A DNA stretch of 64,000 bases from Seison nebaliae. Lineage: Eukaryota > Rotifera > Pararotatoria > Seisonacea > Seisonidae. Below are positions 24,001 through 38,500 of this stretch, piece after piece. The stretch lies in the NCBI GenBank assembly GCA_023231475.1, contig JALJEE010002634.1, positions 1 through 64,000 on the forward strand. Reading direction: 5' to 3'. The notes beneath the pieces are model-generated. The model made no database searches and was not told the origin of the DNA. It was given only the letters and a program-made list of their open reading frames with translations. The position numbers and the translations under genes were made by a program. Numbering within the stretch: the stretch's first letter is position 1; every line of letters starts with the position of its first letter.

Positions 24001-27000
24001 AATTTATTTCAATTATCATTGTCTTCCTATTTTTTTCGTCTCTCTTCTTTCTTTTCTTAAGAGAATTTATTTTGTAAATTTTTCGAAATAATTTCAATTC
24101 AATTTTTTTTAATCAATATATCATCGATCTAAATCCGATTACTCTTCGCTTCTTTATAACATTTTCCCTCTGAACATCTGACCTATGAACTGTTACAATA
24201 AATTTTCATGAGAAAATTACAATGTGTATCGTCCAACTCAAAAGAAAAACCAACTAAATAGAGAATGAAATTAAATAGAGAAATTTATTGCAATTTTCGA
24301 CTTACTCATCTTCATAATTCTGGTTCTTCTCATCCGAATACTTCCTTCTCAAATAATAATTTCTGTAACATTTCTTAAGTATTTGCTTAAATAACTTGAG
24401 TTATTTCTTGTTAACTGAATAGTATTCAATTTAACTTCTATCAAAACATGAACTTTATTTGAATGAGTTGAACTTGGGATGGAGTGGAGTGTTGTTAAAC
24501 TATTTTATAATTGTCAAAATTTTCTCGCGCTATTTTTATGTGTTTCTGGGGGTATAATTAAGTAAGACATAGACCCATAACAGTTAAAAATAGTAACGTG
24601 ATTTTATCTAAAAATATGATTAGTCATTTCGAAAAATTTGTTAAAGTCATTTGAATCCGTTTCATAGAACGATAGACATTAAAAGTTTTAACAACAAAAT
24701 AATAGTTCTTCTCCTTTCCAGTGGTCTTAGTTTTTACGGAAATTTCTCTCGATTTAATCGCCATTATCATCAGTAATGGATAACGTTTCCAACGGTTGGT
24801 GAATTCAATACTATTAAGTGGACGATAAAAAATTGGAAAGCATTCCGAGACAGTTACAAAATTTTCTTTTTGGCAATCTTTTTTATTTTAATCAAATTAT
24901 TAAGAATTCCTTCTAATTGGTACTTTCTCAGAAAGATGAGTTTCTAAATTGATTATAAGTGGCAGAACGTCCACAATTTATTTATACGAAATTATTGATG
25001 TGGTAATTATCTAAATAAGAGTTTCCAATGAAATCTGCACAATTTTTTATTTTCCGTTCGGGAACATCGATTTGTATGACAACTGAAGTAAAACAAACAA
25101 AAGATTCAGGAAAAACTTTCATTTAGAATCTTCAGTTAATTGTGGTGCAGTTGAATCTTCTTTCTTATTCTCCCCAACTGCCTGAGTCTAAAGGAAGATG
25201 TTGATAAGAGCTATAAACATTTAACATGTCATTAAGGACCACCCCATAAATTATGTGTTTTCGTTAGATTTGATGAGTTTAATTGAGTAGGACGAAATCA
25301 TGCAGCGTTAAAAGCAGAGGTGATGAAGGAATTTCTTAATTCACACGTTTATATATTCCTCTCAAACTTGAAATGTCGCCAATGATAAGAATTGGAAGAA
25401 TGTTCTCCTTAAATCAATCTTCTATCGATCAATAATAATTGATTGCACCGTTTGATTTCTTTCATTCTTTCTTCTTTCCAAATTGAATTTGCATACTTCT
25501 TTGCAATCATTGAAAGATGGATCATTTCCAATATATCATATTTCCGTCAGAATCTTTTTTCCTTTCTCCAACAAAGATCAAAACGTTAACGACATTTTTC
25601 CAATTTAAGACTGTCGTTCTTTTCTTTTCACATAAAACCGCTAATACTTCTTCCTCTTCCATTTATTTTCAATCAAATCCTTTTTCATTAACTTCCAATC
25701 AATAATGAACATCTTCACGCAGTGTTTTTTTTATTCCCGTTTACAAAGGAATAATTTTGGTAGAAAAAAATTATCAAGTTCACGACCGTAACTGTCGATT
25801 AAATAATGGAATATCCAACATGGGAAAGATGTTGATTGTGTGAAAACACGAACATTAACTTTAAGTGAAAATTGTCGTCGATAATATGAACAAGTAAATT
25901 AATCGAATTCTCCACTTTCCTACCCACCACAAACAACAACAGTGTTTTATGTTTCTCTCGATATATGTTTACAAACAATGTGACAAAATGATCTTTTTAT
26001 TTTTCTAACAAATTTACTATGTTTTCTTTTTCTATGATTACTAATGGAGATTATTAGAAATATTATGAAAAAATTATTAGAGATCGAAAGATGTAACGAA
26101 TCTATCGAAAAGTTCATTAATGCATTATTTCATTGAAGTTAATAATAGGAGTATTATTTATAAAAATATTAACACTCTTTTTTAAGTAATTCGTTTTTTC
26201 ATTAACTAAATAAAACATTTTTTCATCAATTCAATATTGTCACGAAATGCTAATTAAAAGAGTTATTATTAGAACTTCCCGAAAAGTGTGTCCGTTTGAT
26301 TTCCAAAACGAACACAAGCCGAAAATTAATATTTGCTTTAGCTCAACTTAACGAGACATGAGTGTCCTTCTCTTCCACATGTTTAGAAAGAATTTTCCAT
26401 CAAATCTTATTATTTACAGCTCAATTTCAATCCCAAACTTATTAGTTGGTACTCGTATCGCCGCCATTTATAGTTTATATGTGTCTATCGGAATCTAATT
26501 GAGAATGGCAACAAACAGATAAAACTTTTCATGTTGTATCAATAAATTTTGCGATTAGAAGAATTTGGAATTATCTAGCACCAAATAATAGACACGATTT
26601 TAGCGAATATTTAGAAACCTTCTAAAATGTCGGTCCATTGAGAGTTCGATATCTTAGAAACTTCAAAATTCTGTTGATGTGATGAATCGGTTTTTTTTCT
26701 TTTTGAGGATGAATCATCGGTAAGATAAAGTGAGAAAAATGAAAGAAGAAACGTCATTTGCCAACAGGTTTTATGATAATCTGAGATACGAACTTCTTAA
26801 AATGATTTTTTATTTTTGTTCATTAATATTAAATTCTTAATCCTGTTATGGTTTTAGTACATTAGGTGTGTGCACAATGAAAGAGGGTAGATGATTTTGT
26901 TTTAATAGGTAATTCTGCTTCAATTCTTTTGACCATAATTTACGGAGAAACTGAATTCCGAATAATCCAAAAGTAGAATTTCCATTCCTTTTTATTCGAT

Positions 27001-27102
27001 TTTCACTCGCAAAAATAAGAACAGTATTAGAAATTTTCTAATTTACTTCTGTGATTCTTTTTATTCATTAACAAATTTTGATGAAGTGTAATAATAAGAC
27101 AT
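24001..27102. other. gene-poor spacer
   Basis: The RhoGEF 3' region, then AT-rich sequence. A 62-codon frame at 25517-25705 has low-complexity composition and is not supported. Confidence 0.4.
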
Positions 27103-27237
27103 TTAGGAATCGTAGCTCGAAATCTTCAATCCATCAACAGCTTCAGATAACTTGAGAGGCTCTTCAATTTGAACGTTTTCTATCATTATTCTACTTTCTC
27201 CTTTAGGTCCTATGGCCGTTGCATCACCTCCAAACAT
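27103..27237 (-). CDS. 44-aa small ORF, well composed
   Basis: ATG (27237) to TAA (27103). It begins MFGGDATAIGPKGESR and ends DGLKISSYDS. The composition (Gly, Glu, Ala, Asp, balanced hydrophobics) and GC content are far more protein-like than the surrounding AT-rich DNA. An in-frame stop lies just upstream, and CTCCTAACAG, a good 3' splice site, lies 24 nt before the ATG, suggesting a spliced 5' UTR. It may be a micropeptide gene or a terminal exon. No family is recognised. Confidence 0.4.
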   Translation of the reverse strand: MFGGDATAIGPKGESRIMIENVQIEEPLKLSEAVDGLKISSYDS

Positions 27238-30200
27238 ATTAAGTGTTCATTCTTTTTCCTGTTAGGAGGACTATGGTTTTGATTGATTAGTAAAAAAGGA
27301 GGTTGAAGAATACTCAGTCAATACTTCTTGCACCAATATCGATTGTGTTATTTAAATAGTTTCTCCTTAAAACTATCGAATAAGAAGAAAGTTCTGAATA
27401 AATTAGAATGTTTTCTATTTTTCGACTTTTTTCATTATTCTCAAATAATACTCATGAAACTATTGTTGGTGTCGAAGAGGTATTGTTCTTAATGTCAAGA
27501 ATTGCATATGTTGCACAGTCGTCCACAAGATGATCTATACAAGTCATTGATTAGAAGTGAACGTGCATTAAGTCGTATAAGTTTTCGCGTGTCAGAAAGG
27601 AAAACAAGCCAAATAAACAAGTCATTAGAAGAGAAGGGAATATTCTATTTGGCTTGAGAGTGACCATTACATTTCAATTCATTCATCAATAATTCATGTT
27701 CATTTCAATCAATTGTTTCACTGAACTGATGGTTATTGTTTCAGAGAATTTAAGAAAATAATTGATCGAAACGTCAATAAACAAAAGCGTGGCAGTCAAG
27801 TGAATATTACTAATCTCTGATTAAACATTTCCGTTGTTCTCCTAATCTTCATCTTCATATGAGTAAAAGATGAAGAAATGTCGATACGTATTAAATCGAT
27901 TAAGTTCTTCCTAATCTTTCTATTCGAACAAAACCGAGGTGTATTATAGTTCTTCAAAACTCAGATTGATTTCCTCTTAAAAAGATTCTTTCGAAATTTC
28001 ATTCCATATTCTCCTCTAATAAATTACCTGCAAACTGTGAAATCGTCGAGTCGTTGAAGAGCCGGCATTAATATGCTAATTAAGAATGACTACCCACGTA
28101 GTTAGCAGAGATGTTAATGTATAGTTCTCAGTCATTATCGTGGTTAACGATTTTTTCTTCTTTTTTTCGATGAAAAATGTAATTTGGAAGTTTTATTTTT
28201 TCTTCCAGTAAAATAATTTCGGACAAAAGACGGATAGTGGGAGGAATGATGAACAATATAATGATGACACTAGAAATGAACCGAGTTGAGAACGGCTAAT
28301 TCAGCCGCATAGTCATAAGGTGGGATATTGCCACAAATGAATTTTAATCGTTTTATTAATATGCTAATTTATACGCATCGTAAGTTTAAAGTTATTCCAA
28401 ATGCCTTTTTTATTAGACATTAGTAATGTTATTAATTTGAATTTTTTAGAAACTCATCTAAATTCGTGACAATAAGATTCCTCATCCATTTCTCAACTTT
28501 ATCAAACTTCTATAATGAATATGTCTCGTGTGCAATTACCATAAAAATTCTTAAGCTCAAAACAAAAAATTTTTCTTATTTCGTTTATTTTGATGATGAA
28601 ATTTTACTTCAAGAATTTTCCATTAATCATTTTCAGTAAACTTTATCTTTGTTATCATTCAACTGAGATTTGTTGACAAATAGTTGGGAGATAAGTGAAA
28701 AGAAAATCGATCCGTTTAATTGCACATGGGAGAATGAAATTTCACTAAAATTTGTTAGAACGATCATGGAAATGTTATCGATATGATCAATTTGGTCTCG
28801 ATAAAATTAATCAATTATTGAAGGAAGCCTCTATCCATTACCAATAATTGAAGTGGATGGTCAATTCCTTATCACTTTTGCCACATCTCTAACAATTAGA
28901 GACTTGGTGTGAATGATGAAGAAATATTTTGAATTTGTTGACATACAATTTAGAAAAAGGGAAATCCAATTAGTTTTGGGGATATATAGATCATCTTCCC
29001 AAAACCGAACGATGCTCAAAAGATTCATCTAGTCATTATACTACTTTTCCTCATTTACATTTGCAGATGTGAACAATTGAAGCGGAAATGTTCTTCTTGA
29101 TCAAGAATAATGGTCCATTCTTCTAATATTTTTAATTGGACAAGTGCCCACTTGATATTCAGCCGACAACCAAATAATATCTAAAACATTAGAAGTGGAA
29201 AAATTTCTTTTGTAGCTTATGTAATTAATATTCAGTTCCTTCCAAATTACTTCTATGCGACCACTCATCATTGTCTCCAGTGATAGTGGCTATTCGACTC
29301 TTCTTTTACTCATTCTTCTATTCGAAAAGGTGTCGAAATGATTTCTTTCTGAACTTCTCTTTTTTTTCGTGAAATTTAAGATAGCAAATTGAATGGAACC
29401 GAACAAGTGTTGCAATTAATCGCAGACAAAGAAATGTAATAAGAAGTCTAATCTTTAATCCAATCGAGAAATTCGAGCACTTTACACGTTCCATCCACAC
29501 ACGATTATGTCATTTGAATGTCGAGATCATTTTTCTATCGAATTCCAGCAATAATTGCTTTTTGATTTAATTTTCTCATATTTCTCCAACTATTTTCCAA
29601 TAATCGGTTTTGTCTCTTCAAACTTATGAAAGATTTACCTTACAACCCCTTTCAAACCACAAATTGTTACTGCCATTGTCATTAAGTAATTTAGAATTTT
29701 TTTCTAGAAATCCTTAACTCAATGATTTGGTTGTACCAGTCAGTTATCTAGAAAGTAAAGAATTTTTCGTGCAAATGATTTTGTAGGAAAAGTGACGACT
29801 GATATTCGTAAATGAGATAGGAATGAACAGTATGAGAAAAATGAATGTGGAGTGTGACAGAAACATATCCAATTGGAATTCTTGCGCAATCAAATTTTTA
29901 GATTTACCGAGCACCATATCGGCCCATGTTATTCCGTTATTGATTATTTAATTTATGAAGTAGAAAGGAGAAAGGATAAAATGCCGAACGGAATGGCGAT
30001 CATTTGTTAAAGGGGCGTATATAAAAAAGGGAAGGAGAGCGTGGAAAATTTAATTTTTAGTAATTCACTGGACCTGATATTTCCGATCTATGTCAAGTAT
30101 CAACCGCATGTCGGATATGGATACGAAATTTCGTTCCGCTTCTTTGTTCCCGCCGTAAGAACAATTGATATTCTGAACAATAATGTCTGTTATTGAACTG

Positions 30201-31243
30201 TAAGATTCGTTTTTATATTCATCTTTTCATCCGAATGATCGATTCTTTTCATTTTTTAATTCTATTATTCCTTCCCTTCCTTCTCGTATTGTTGAATTGA
30301 GAAATAATCTCGAACTTACACTCGAATATACAATTCTCGAATATACAACTCCCAATTTTTTCTAGACTATCTACTATGAAATGGAAACAAGTGTTAATCT
30401 TAATAAACATATTGCTTTTCACTACTTAATCAACCATTCTTCCATTTCTATTTTGACACAGTCAATTAATAGTTAACGCGATCCGATAACTCCTCCTTCC
30501 TCCTTCCTTTTCTTGCTCATCAACTAACTGCGTTTCTTTGAGCAAATAACCCAAAATTTACATCTCATGTTCTACTAAATGTAGAGTTATCTGTAGAATT
30601 GGAGACACCATTCCATTTGAATTCCATTAGATTTCTTTCATTTTCCAGAAGCAATCTTTTCGTATCCATTTGCCATTCAACACTTTCTTATCGAAAAAAA
30701 GTTGATGTAGAATGCCATATGAATTTGGAAGTCTATTTCAATGTTTGAAAAATTTCTTACAATTCTCCGCACTTGTCAATAAAATGTTATCTATATTTTG
30801 AATTTTATATGGCAGTCTTATACTGATTAATATTAAATGATTATTATTTCCTTTATCTTTGTCTGTTTTTTCTGTTTTGGGTAGAACAGAAAAATTAGAC
30901 AGATGGTAAAAGTCAGTTAGGAAAGATTGATTTCTGATAATTTACATGAGATCATTGTTGAGTTGAAAATGTCGATGTTCTTTGTTATTAGTGTGGATAT
31001 TTTCGGCGAATTCGCGCCCATTCTTCTTTGCCGACATCATCTGCGTTGGAGTTCTATTCCGTTGAGTATTTTCCTTCAATTTGGCGTCTGTGTGACAAAT
31101 CTCATCGTATAATTAACTTCTTCTTTTCCGATTAACAATAAAATCTGTTTTGTCTATTTTAAATATTATTCATTTTTCAAATTAATCAATTTTCATTCTG
31201 TCAATTCTAATTCTTATTTCTCACCTATTTCTTCTTATCAGTA
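27238..31243. other. gene-poor spacer
   Basis: No exon I can support. It ends in a good acceptor (TTCTTCTTATCAG at 31228-31240), so an upstream exon of the 31-kb gene may lie inside it. Confidence 0.4.
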
Positions 31244-32800
31244 ATGCAACCTATTTATGAAAATGTCGAAAATTCTGCTTTCGAATATGTTTTCGATGCA
31301 ATCTCCATCAATAGTATCTGCACAAACATTAACGGATGTTGTGAAGATACGGGAAATATGTTGAATGAACTTCCAATTCCTTCCCAACCAATTTCTACCA
31401 CAAATACTTCTTATCAAACCAGATCAACGAAACCGCGAAAATTCGCTGGACAACGGACGAAAACATTCTCCGTCAAATTCAATGAAGCTCCATCAGTTGT
31501 GAGTAAAGCTGCGGCGAATGTTCGAAAGATTTGGAGGCAATATAAAGATTATCAATTGAATCGATTCGATGATGATTCTCAACATTCAACACCGAAAAAG
31601 ATAAGAAAGATAAGTTCAATGATTCGTCGTTCAATGCGTCTCACCAGTAATGTCAGTAATGCATCATCAAAAAATAATGAAGATAAAATAAATGTTCAAA
31701 ATGTCATCACACCCTCCATGACAGTAGATACGAATAGCACATCATCTTCCACAGGAATCAAACATAATTTGAGTGATGAAGATAAAAGTGATAAGAATAT
31801 TATTTTTGAAAAACCGAATTGTCAATCAACACCCAAATCGAGAAGTTCTTCTTTCACTTCAAACTATTCGATCCCATCAATCTCAAACAAATCGCAATCA
31901 TACGATTCCCAAAGGATTAACAATGATGAGGAATTGGAGGAAGTTGTTGGAGATGTTGAACATCAACGACCATGTTGCTTGTGTTGCAAAAAGGATGTAA
32001 CACCAATCTGTCCACCAATCGATCTTCAATCACATTCGCATAAAAATTCAATATCCTGTTCACAATCCTCTTCCGGAAACAGTGAAAGATTTCCACTAAA
32101 TGAAGATGCAACTTTCTCATCCATCGACTCTGGTGTATCGAATCGTCATCATGTTTTGAAAGAAAATTTTCCAAAGAAAGCAAATTTACATTTCCCGATG
32201 TTCCCAGCCCAATTCTACAAATCCGAACGAATTCGACGAACAGTTCAAATTTCAAAGAATTCTCTCGCCAACGTTAAACAAGACAAGTCACTGAACAATA
32301 ATAATCATGATCAAATAAATAACGATACATATCTCAATACATTCGATGTTGGATATAATCGTTTTTCCCAACGTCTTCAAAAGTATGAGAAGATCCATCA
32401 GAATTGGTTAAATGTGATGGAGGCAAGGAAAATTAAATCTTCAACCAATTCCATTTCCACTGCACTTCCAAGACTCCAATCGTTAAGTTCATTGCATAAA
32501 GCAATGATGATGGAGGCGGAAAAAAGTCCAAATTTGAAATGTAGAACAACAAAGAAAATGAAGAGAAGAAGTAAAAGTTCCAATCAAACATCCTTCCATG
32601 ATTCAACGAAGTTTTCGATGAAAAACTCAACACCAAAAGGAAAGATTTCTGTGAATCGTGATCATTTAGCAAAGATTCATCGTCTGATTAATTATTATGC
32701 AACTTCATTAACACCTGCTGATCAAAAGAAGCCTGTTACTAAAAGAATTCCTTCATTTATTACTCCGTCTAAAGGAATTGTTGCATTTTATCAGATGTAG
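31244..32800 (+). CDS. unrecognised 518-aa basic Ser-rich protein
   Basis: One open frame starting MQPIYENVENSAFEY, three bases after a splice-like acceptor, so the exon may carry only a short 5' UTR. Ordered islands sit in a disordered background: SVVSKAAANVRKIWRQYKDY (an IQ-like basic helix, about residues 86-105), a Cys cluster RPCCLCCKK (about 244-252), a helical YNRFSQRLQKYEKIHQNWL segment near 375, and a C-terminal block around DHLAKIHRLINYYATSLTPA. The Cys cluster could be a lipidation or metal site. No family is recognised. It converges on the gene at 33.2 kb, with 350 bp between the stops. Confidence 0.75.
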   Translation: MQPIYENVENSAFEYVFDAISINSICTNINGCCEDTGNMLNELPIPSQPISTTNTSYQTRSTKPRKFAGQRTKTFSVKFNEAPSVVSKAAANVRKIWRQYKDYQLNRFDDDSQHSTPKKIRKISSMIRRSMRLTSNVSNASSKNNEDKINVQNVITPSMTVDTNSTSSSTGIKHNLSDEDKSDKNIIFEKPNCQSTPKSRSSSFTSNYSIPSISNKSQSYDSQRINNDEELEEVVGDVEHQRPCCLCCKKDVTPICPPIDLQSHSHKNSISCSQSSSGNSERFPLNEDATFSSIDSGVSNRHHVLKENFPKKANLHFPMFPAQFYKSERIRRTVQISKNSLANVKQDKSLNNNNHDQINNDTYLNTFDVGYNRFSQRLQKYEKIHQNWLNVMEARKIKSSTNSISTALPRLQSLSSLHKAMMMEAEKSPNLKCRTTKKMKRRSKSSNQTSFHDSTKFSMKNSTPKGKISVNRDHLAKIHRLINYYATSLTPADQKKPVTKRIPSFITPSKGIVAFYQM

Positions 32801-33150
32801 ATTATTTAATTTGTTAATTTCACAATTCGGTTGTTAAGTTTTTTATTTTCCGATTTAATTCTTATTATTTTTCGGATAAAGTTTAAAGAGTTATATGTTT
32901 TACTTATTATCATTTGAGTCAAATAAATTTTATAATTTAATTATTCTTCTACTACCTCATTGATATATACTTCATTTGACGAAGTGATCAACATATAAAA
33001 AAAAAAAAATTCATTGGAAATAATAATTAAATAAATATCAAAAGAATAAAAAAATTGAATGTAAATTTTGAAGCTGTCGATAACAGATTGTCGCGAATTG
33101 AGAACATGTCGCAAATTTTGGCTGAGAGAAAAAGAACTTTGAATATTCAT

Positions 33151-33615
33151 CTAAAGAATCTGCTTCAAATCATTCAACACATTACAACACTTGTTATAAA
33201 CCGATCGACGACGATCAACTAATCGTTTTTTAAATTTCTTTGAATCACTCTTAAAAATTGTTGATTTCCTTCGGGTAATTTTCTCATTGGGTTGACGTTT
33301 CCATTTCCAAAGATCTTTCGGAAGGAAATCTTTATTGGAAATAGTTAATCGTTTTCTAATCGTTTTCTTTGAATTCTTTTGAGATCGGATTTCATATCGA
33401 TAATTTTCCACATCAGTTATCGGAAGGTTCGACACGATTAATAACTGCTGAAGCATAGCTTCTCTGGTTTCACGAATTCTTTGGAAATTCATGTGCTCAA
33501 CATCAGATGTAGTTGGAGTGAAGTCGATGGATCTATTTGATAACATTTCATTATTTATCGCTCGACATTTCTTCGGTGTCGATTCGAGAACTGGTAAGGG
33601 AAGACAGTATTCCAT
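33151..33615 (-). CDS. unrecognised 154-aa basic protein
   Basis: ATG at 33615 (MEYCLPLPVLESTPKKCRA), stop at 33151. The C-terminal half is very basic (KKTIRKRL, RRKSTIFKSDSKKFKKRL). An alternative 3' end exists: a GTTTAT donor inside the last exon and the TTTAG overlapping the stop would remove 51 nt and continue in phase into MNIQSSFSLSQNLRHVLN at 33150. I cannot decide between the two. Possibly nuclear; no family recognised. Confidence 0.65.
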   Translation of the reverse strand: MEYCLPLPVLESTPKKCRAINNEMLSNRSIDFTPTTSDVEHMNFQRIRETREAMLQQLLIVSNLPITDVENYRYEIRSQKNSKKTIRKRLTISNKDFLPKDLWKWKRQPNEKITRRKSTIFKSDSKKFKKRLVDRRRSVYNKCCNVLNDLKQIL

Positions 33616-35566
33616 GTCGGAAATTATTCTCTTAAAGAAGAAAAGAAGAATTTAAATAATTCTAGAAATCAATTGAGAGAGAAATTAGACGGGAATGAAA
33701 TTTGATGAAGATAAAATGTGAAGATCGTTTAAAATAATTAGATCAGATTTCTTTCGAGTACTTGTCTGTTCACATAAAAAAAAGGAGGAAGAAATTACTT
33801 GAGATTTCAGTAGTACTTGACGTTCCTGAGATAAATGATTAAGAGAAAAAAGAAAAATTCAATTGAATTATTTAATGAATGGTGAAGTTGCATGATAGGC
33901 AGTTGGAGATTTTGCTTATTATATGTGGCCGATCTGTCAGGAAAGTGTGAGTTAGATAAGAGAAATGGAAATAAATAAATTAAAATAACGATATAATTGT
34001 GATGATAATACAAAACGTATATGTGAAGTTGTGTTTTGATGTAACGGTATCATCTGTTACACGCGACATGGAAAGAAAATTTTTCAAATGAATTAATACG
34101 ACTCATTTCTCCTCTTAACCATACTGAAATAACGAATGTACTCAAATCACATTTTTCATTTGTAATTTTTGTTGACTGAGCAAGTGCAAATGGAAAGAAG
34201 ATAAATCGTTTATGAGTAGACGATCGTTCTCCCCAATACGAGAGCGGAAGAGATTGAACTTCAAATCTTCATCACTGGATCTATTACACAACAAGTTGGT
34301 TACAGTGTGAAAAATAAAATAAACATTGAAAACTATCCTAATCAATGTCGTATAGAGGAGGGATATCTATCCAAATGAGGAAGGAAATTATAGAATGTGC
34401 TAGAATTGGATGTTTATTTAGGAATTAAGAATTCTCATTCCTAAATATCACAATAATCAATTATTTCCTCCAACGTCCATAAATTCTCTCAATATACTAT
34501 GAAAAATTTGGTGGGATTAGAAAAAGTGTCCATGATAATATTTGGGAGAAGATTTCTAATTATTAATTATCTGATATTAAATTTCCCGATTTTGTTTTCT
34601 AATAAAAAGAAATTTATGTGCTAATCCTATCTGGTTTGCAGTCTTACCATTTCTTCGTTTAGTTCCATTATTTACAATAAATATCATAGTGAATAGATCT
34701 TATTATAAATTAGAAAAAGAAGAAGAAAACAATATGGAACTTCGCTAGTGACATTTAAAAAGGTTTCACAGAAAAGGAGATAATATCCAATGTTTTCTAT
34801 CAAGAACCCGGACGATAGCCAATAATACTTTAATTAAGTTATCTCTCGACTGAAGAAACTGTTGATTGCTTCCTACACATTACTTGATTGGCCCCACGAG
34901 ATATTGCCACTTCATTTAATTCGATAATGTAATTTTGATCGACACTGGTATAGGCAATTAATAGTCAATTAGTAAAACATGATGGTAATAACACGCGATC
35001 ACAACATTGGACTTATGGATAGAAATTAAATTTTCAGTTAAATAGAAAAAGTAGAAGAAAAAATGAGAAGTTGTGAAAATAGTTTTGGAGCTAATCTTGT
35101 CACGACCAGCTATTTATTATAAAATAACCGAAAATAATAAAGATAAGAATTTCAGATAAAATTTTGAATGAAATCGTTCGGATAATCTCCAAATATAATA
35201 TGTACAAATGAATAGGCGTTTTCATTGAGAGAAAATTCGAAACGGTCAGATATAAAAGGGGGTAAATTAGACTCAAATTGGAAAGTCCTTTGGATGAAGC
35301 CGACATCCAAATATTTATTATAATGGCAGGTGGTAGTCAGTACTTGATATTTGTGACGAAAATGTTTGATGGAGGAGCGAGGTAAAGGGATGAACAAGTG
35401 GGGAACAATTCAACCCAAAGGTGATGTTTTGATCATAAAGAAGATGAATATTGTCAGTAAAAGACGTTTCAAACGCATCTTCTCGAATAGAGTGCACTTG
35501 ATTACGCGCGATCGCTTACTTTCTTCTTGCAAATTGCCGAATTAAACTTACACTCTAGGCGAAAAC
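33616..35566. other. spacer with possible orphan exons
   Basis: Mostly AT-rich. On the minus strand 34142-34277 reads SSDEDLKFNLFRSRIGENDR and on to a stop, preceded by TTGTGTAATAG, and looks like a terminal exon. Minus 35155-35330 also has protein-like composition. Neither could be linked to a gene. Confidence 0.25.
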
Positions 35567-38500
35567 TTATTCATCATCACTATTCTTCATCGGCAATTCA
35601 CTTCGTCCATTGTTAAAACAATCTTCTCCGAAGAATTTAGTCAATTTATTGTACAAATGGATTCTTGCTATTCCATTAATTGAATGTTGTCGATTCGGAT
35701 AAATGTTCGAATTGAAATCGATCGAATTCTCAACGAATTTGTTTATAAGTAGTAGTGAGTTTTCCGGATGTACATTATCGTCACCCGTCCCATACATTAA
35801 CATCAACTTCGTATTATTTAACGTCGATAAATCTTTGTTAAGTATCGAAGACAGCAGGTAGTTATTTGTTTCATTCGGATACCTCAGATACCTTTCAACA
35901 TATGCCGAATCATATAAAAGCCAATCGGTAACTGGGGCGACGAACACAGCGCAATTTAGATGCGATTCTTTCTGCATCAACGATAATAGTGTTACATACG
36001 CTCCATAGGACCAGCCCCACATGCCGATTTTCGATTTATCGACATATGAAAGATTGTAAAGATAACTTAAAAGTGAAACATATAGTCGATGCACGGAAAC
36101 AAATGGTCAACTTCACAAACTGATGTTGATCGGCTACTTCCACATTACCAACAGATTGATAAATTTTCGCTTGGAAATCAAGACTACGATGAGCGGTACC
36201 TCTTCCGTCCATTGAAGCGATAATCGTGTCGAATTTACTGCAAATATATTGTACATATTCCTGATAATCCCATTTACTACTTACTTCTTGTGTACCAGGA
36301 GCACCATAACTATAAATATCGTTAATTTTTGAATAATTCACAGTTTAGTTTAAGATTCATTAGAGGAAAATTAGAAAAATATTCAAATTATTTACTTAAA
36401 AAAACTAACACCCAAACTAAAACTGGATAGATATATGTCTCACTTTCACGAAGATTAGTTGGAACTAATAATTGCACCCATGTCCTTTCTCCGCTACTCA
36501 AAGTGATTTGATATTGTCGCTTCTCACATTGTCGATATTCAGTTAATTTCTTTCTAGTTTCCATATTATCCTCCCAAACCGTCAATAATTCATGATCGGC
36601 AGTTCGACGAATCTCTGAATATGGTACGTCCGGTCCGAGACAAGTCACTTCGTAAAACTTCTTTGTCGTAGAGAATTTCATGGGAGAATAATATGAACAA
36701 TTAGTTGTTGAGTTATACAAATTTGAGATATTCCTTAAGTTTTTCGATTGAACATTTAATCTGTTTTCAATTCATTTAATCACAGTCTAGAGGAAATGTG
36801 TTAACGCAAAAATATATCGATTTCTTGGATCACCGGATGTTGTTGTAAAATATATTTCGTTCGAAACCAATTCGATTAACTCTTCAACATTATAATTTTT
36901 GAATGTCACAAAGGTTGGCTAGATTCAAAAAAAAATTAATTTTGTAAATTCAACGTTTAAAGACAAACATTAGAAGATGGAGTTAGCGCAGAGAATTTCG
37001 CAATTTGATAATAATATTTATCGTTATGAAACGATTTATCAGGTAGTAGTGCATAAATCTGATTTTTTCTTACATCGACGATTATTTTGTTTGGAGTCAA
37101 CCAACTGTTAATTGGACATCTAAATCTCAATAACTAAAATTTTATTAATTTATTAATATTCTCAAATAAATTAATATTCCTAAGTGAACTGTCGTCAACT
37201 TCTTAGTAGCAATGTTATACAACCGATAAATGATCGTAGTTTGTAATCGAGTAATATGTTGAATAATAAATTCATTGTCGTTCTTCCAAGTCAATGAATA
37301 AAAATATTCATTAACACTAATTAGAATAAATGATATAAAATGGATCACAATAAAAAGAAACTCGATATTTAATATCAATTCTTTTAATTTCATTTTGTTT
37401 GAAATAAGAAATATTTTCGTTATTGGATTCTTTTCTCCAGGCTATCAATTAACCGTAAGATAAAACCGATATAACTAATCGCTAATGTGAATTAACCAAC
37501 TTTCGGATATGACATTTGCATAATATTATAAGCATTAGGAGATTTGTGATCATATTTTTTGTATTGATATTTCGACACATTTCTATCATCGAATTGAATA
37601 AATGCACAGTACACATCGTTCGGTGACCAATAAATTGCGTCAGATTTATGCATTATCTCTTCTATTAGAATAAAATGAAAAGAAACATGAAACTGAGTAT
37701 AGAATTTTAAATTAAAGAACCTTCGTACAACCAATCTGATACTCCATTATGAATTTCATTAAATTTCCCATTTTCTGTGATTCTTTTCGGTAATGAACTT
37801 TTCGTTATTGGTAATTGGTGCATATAAATATCATATTCATGAACAACGATCTAAAATTATGATCCTTATTTTATTCACGATTTCATCAAGAAAATTCAAA
37901 CCATAAATTTGGATTTCGGAGAAAATTTTGCATATAAACATTTCTGTTCTTTACCATTATTCTTAATAGGAATAGGAAATTGTTTTCTAAATTGTTAATT
38001 ATTTGTTTTGTTACAATTAGCTGTGTATTTGTTTCCAATCAAAATTAACTTTTCCTTTAGATCAATAATTTCATAGACGGCTTTTCTTGATTGTCGATAA
38101 ATCTAAAATTTCATTTTAGTTTGACAAATTTAAGAATAATTTTAATAAAATGTAACTGTTTCAATATTACGACTAATGATGAGATATTTGTTATTTGATG
38201 AAGCAAAATGTTCATAATTATGATCAAACTTCAAAAAAAAAATGATCAAAATAAATTGTCTTAAATGATTTTAATCAATTAACATTTCCTGTAGGTTTTC
38301 GAATGACTATTGAAATTTCTTTGTTTAGAATGTTATATTGAGATAAAGTACCATTCTTATAGAGATATATCAGGGTATGATCTGTAATGTAAAACATTTG
38401 AAATATTTATGCAAAATAAAATTAATTGGTAACCTGATGACCATGAGGCGTTAAATGTTTTTAAATCATCAGCAACTCCTTTCGATGCGGAGAGTGAGAG

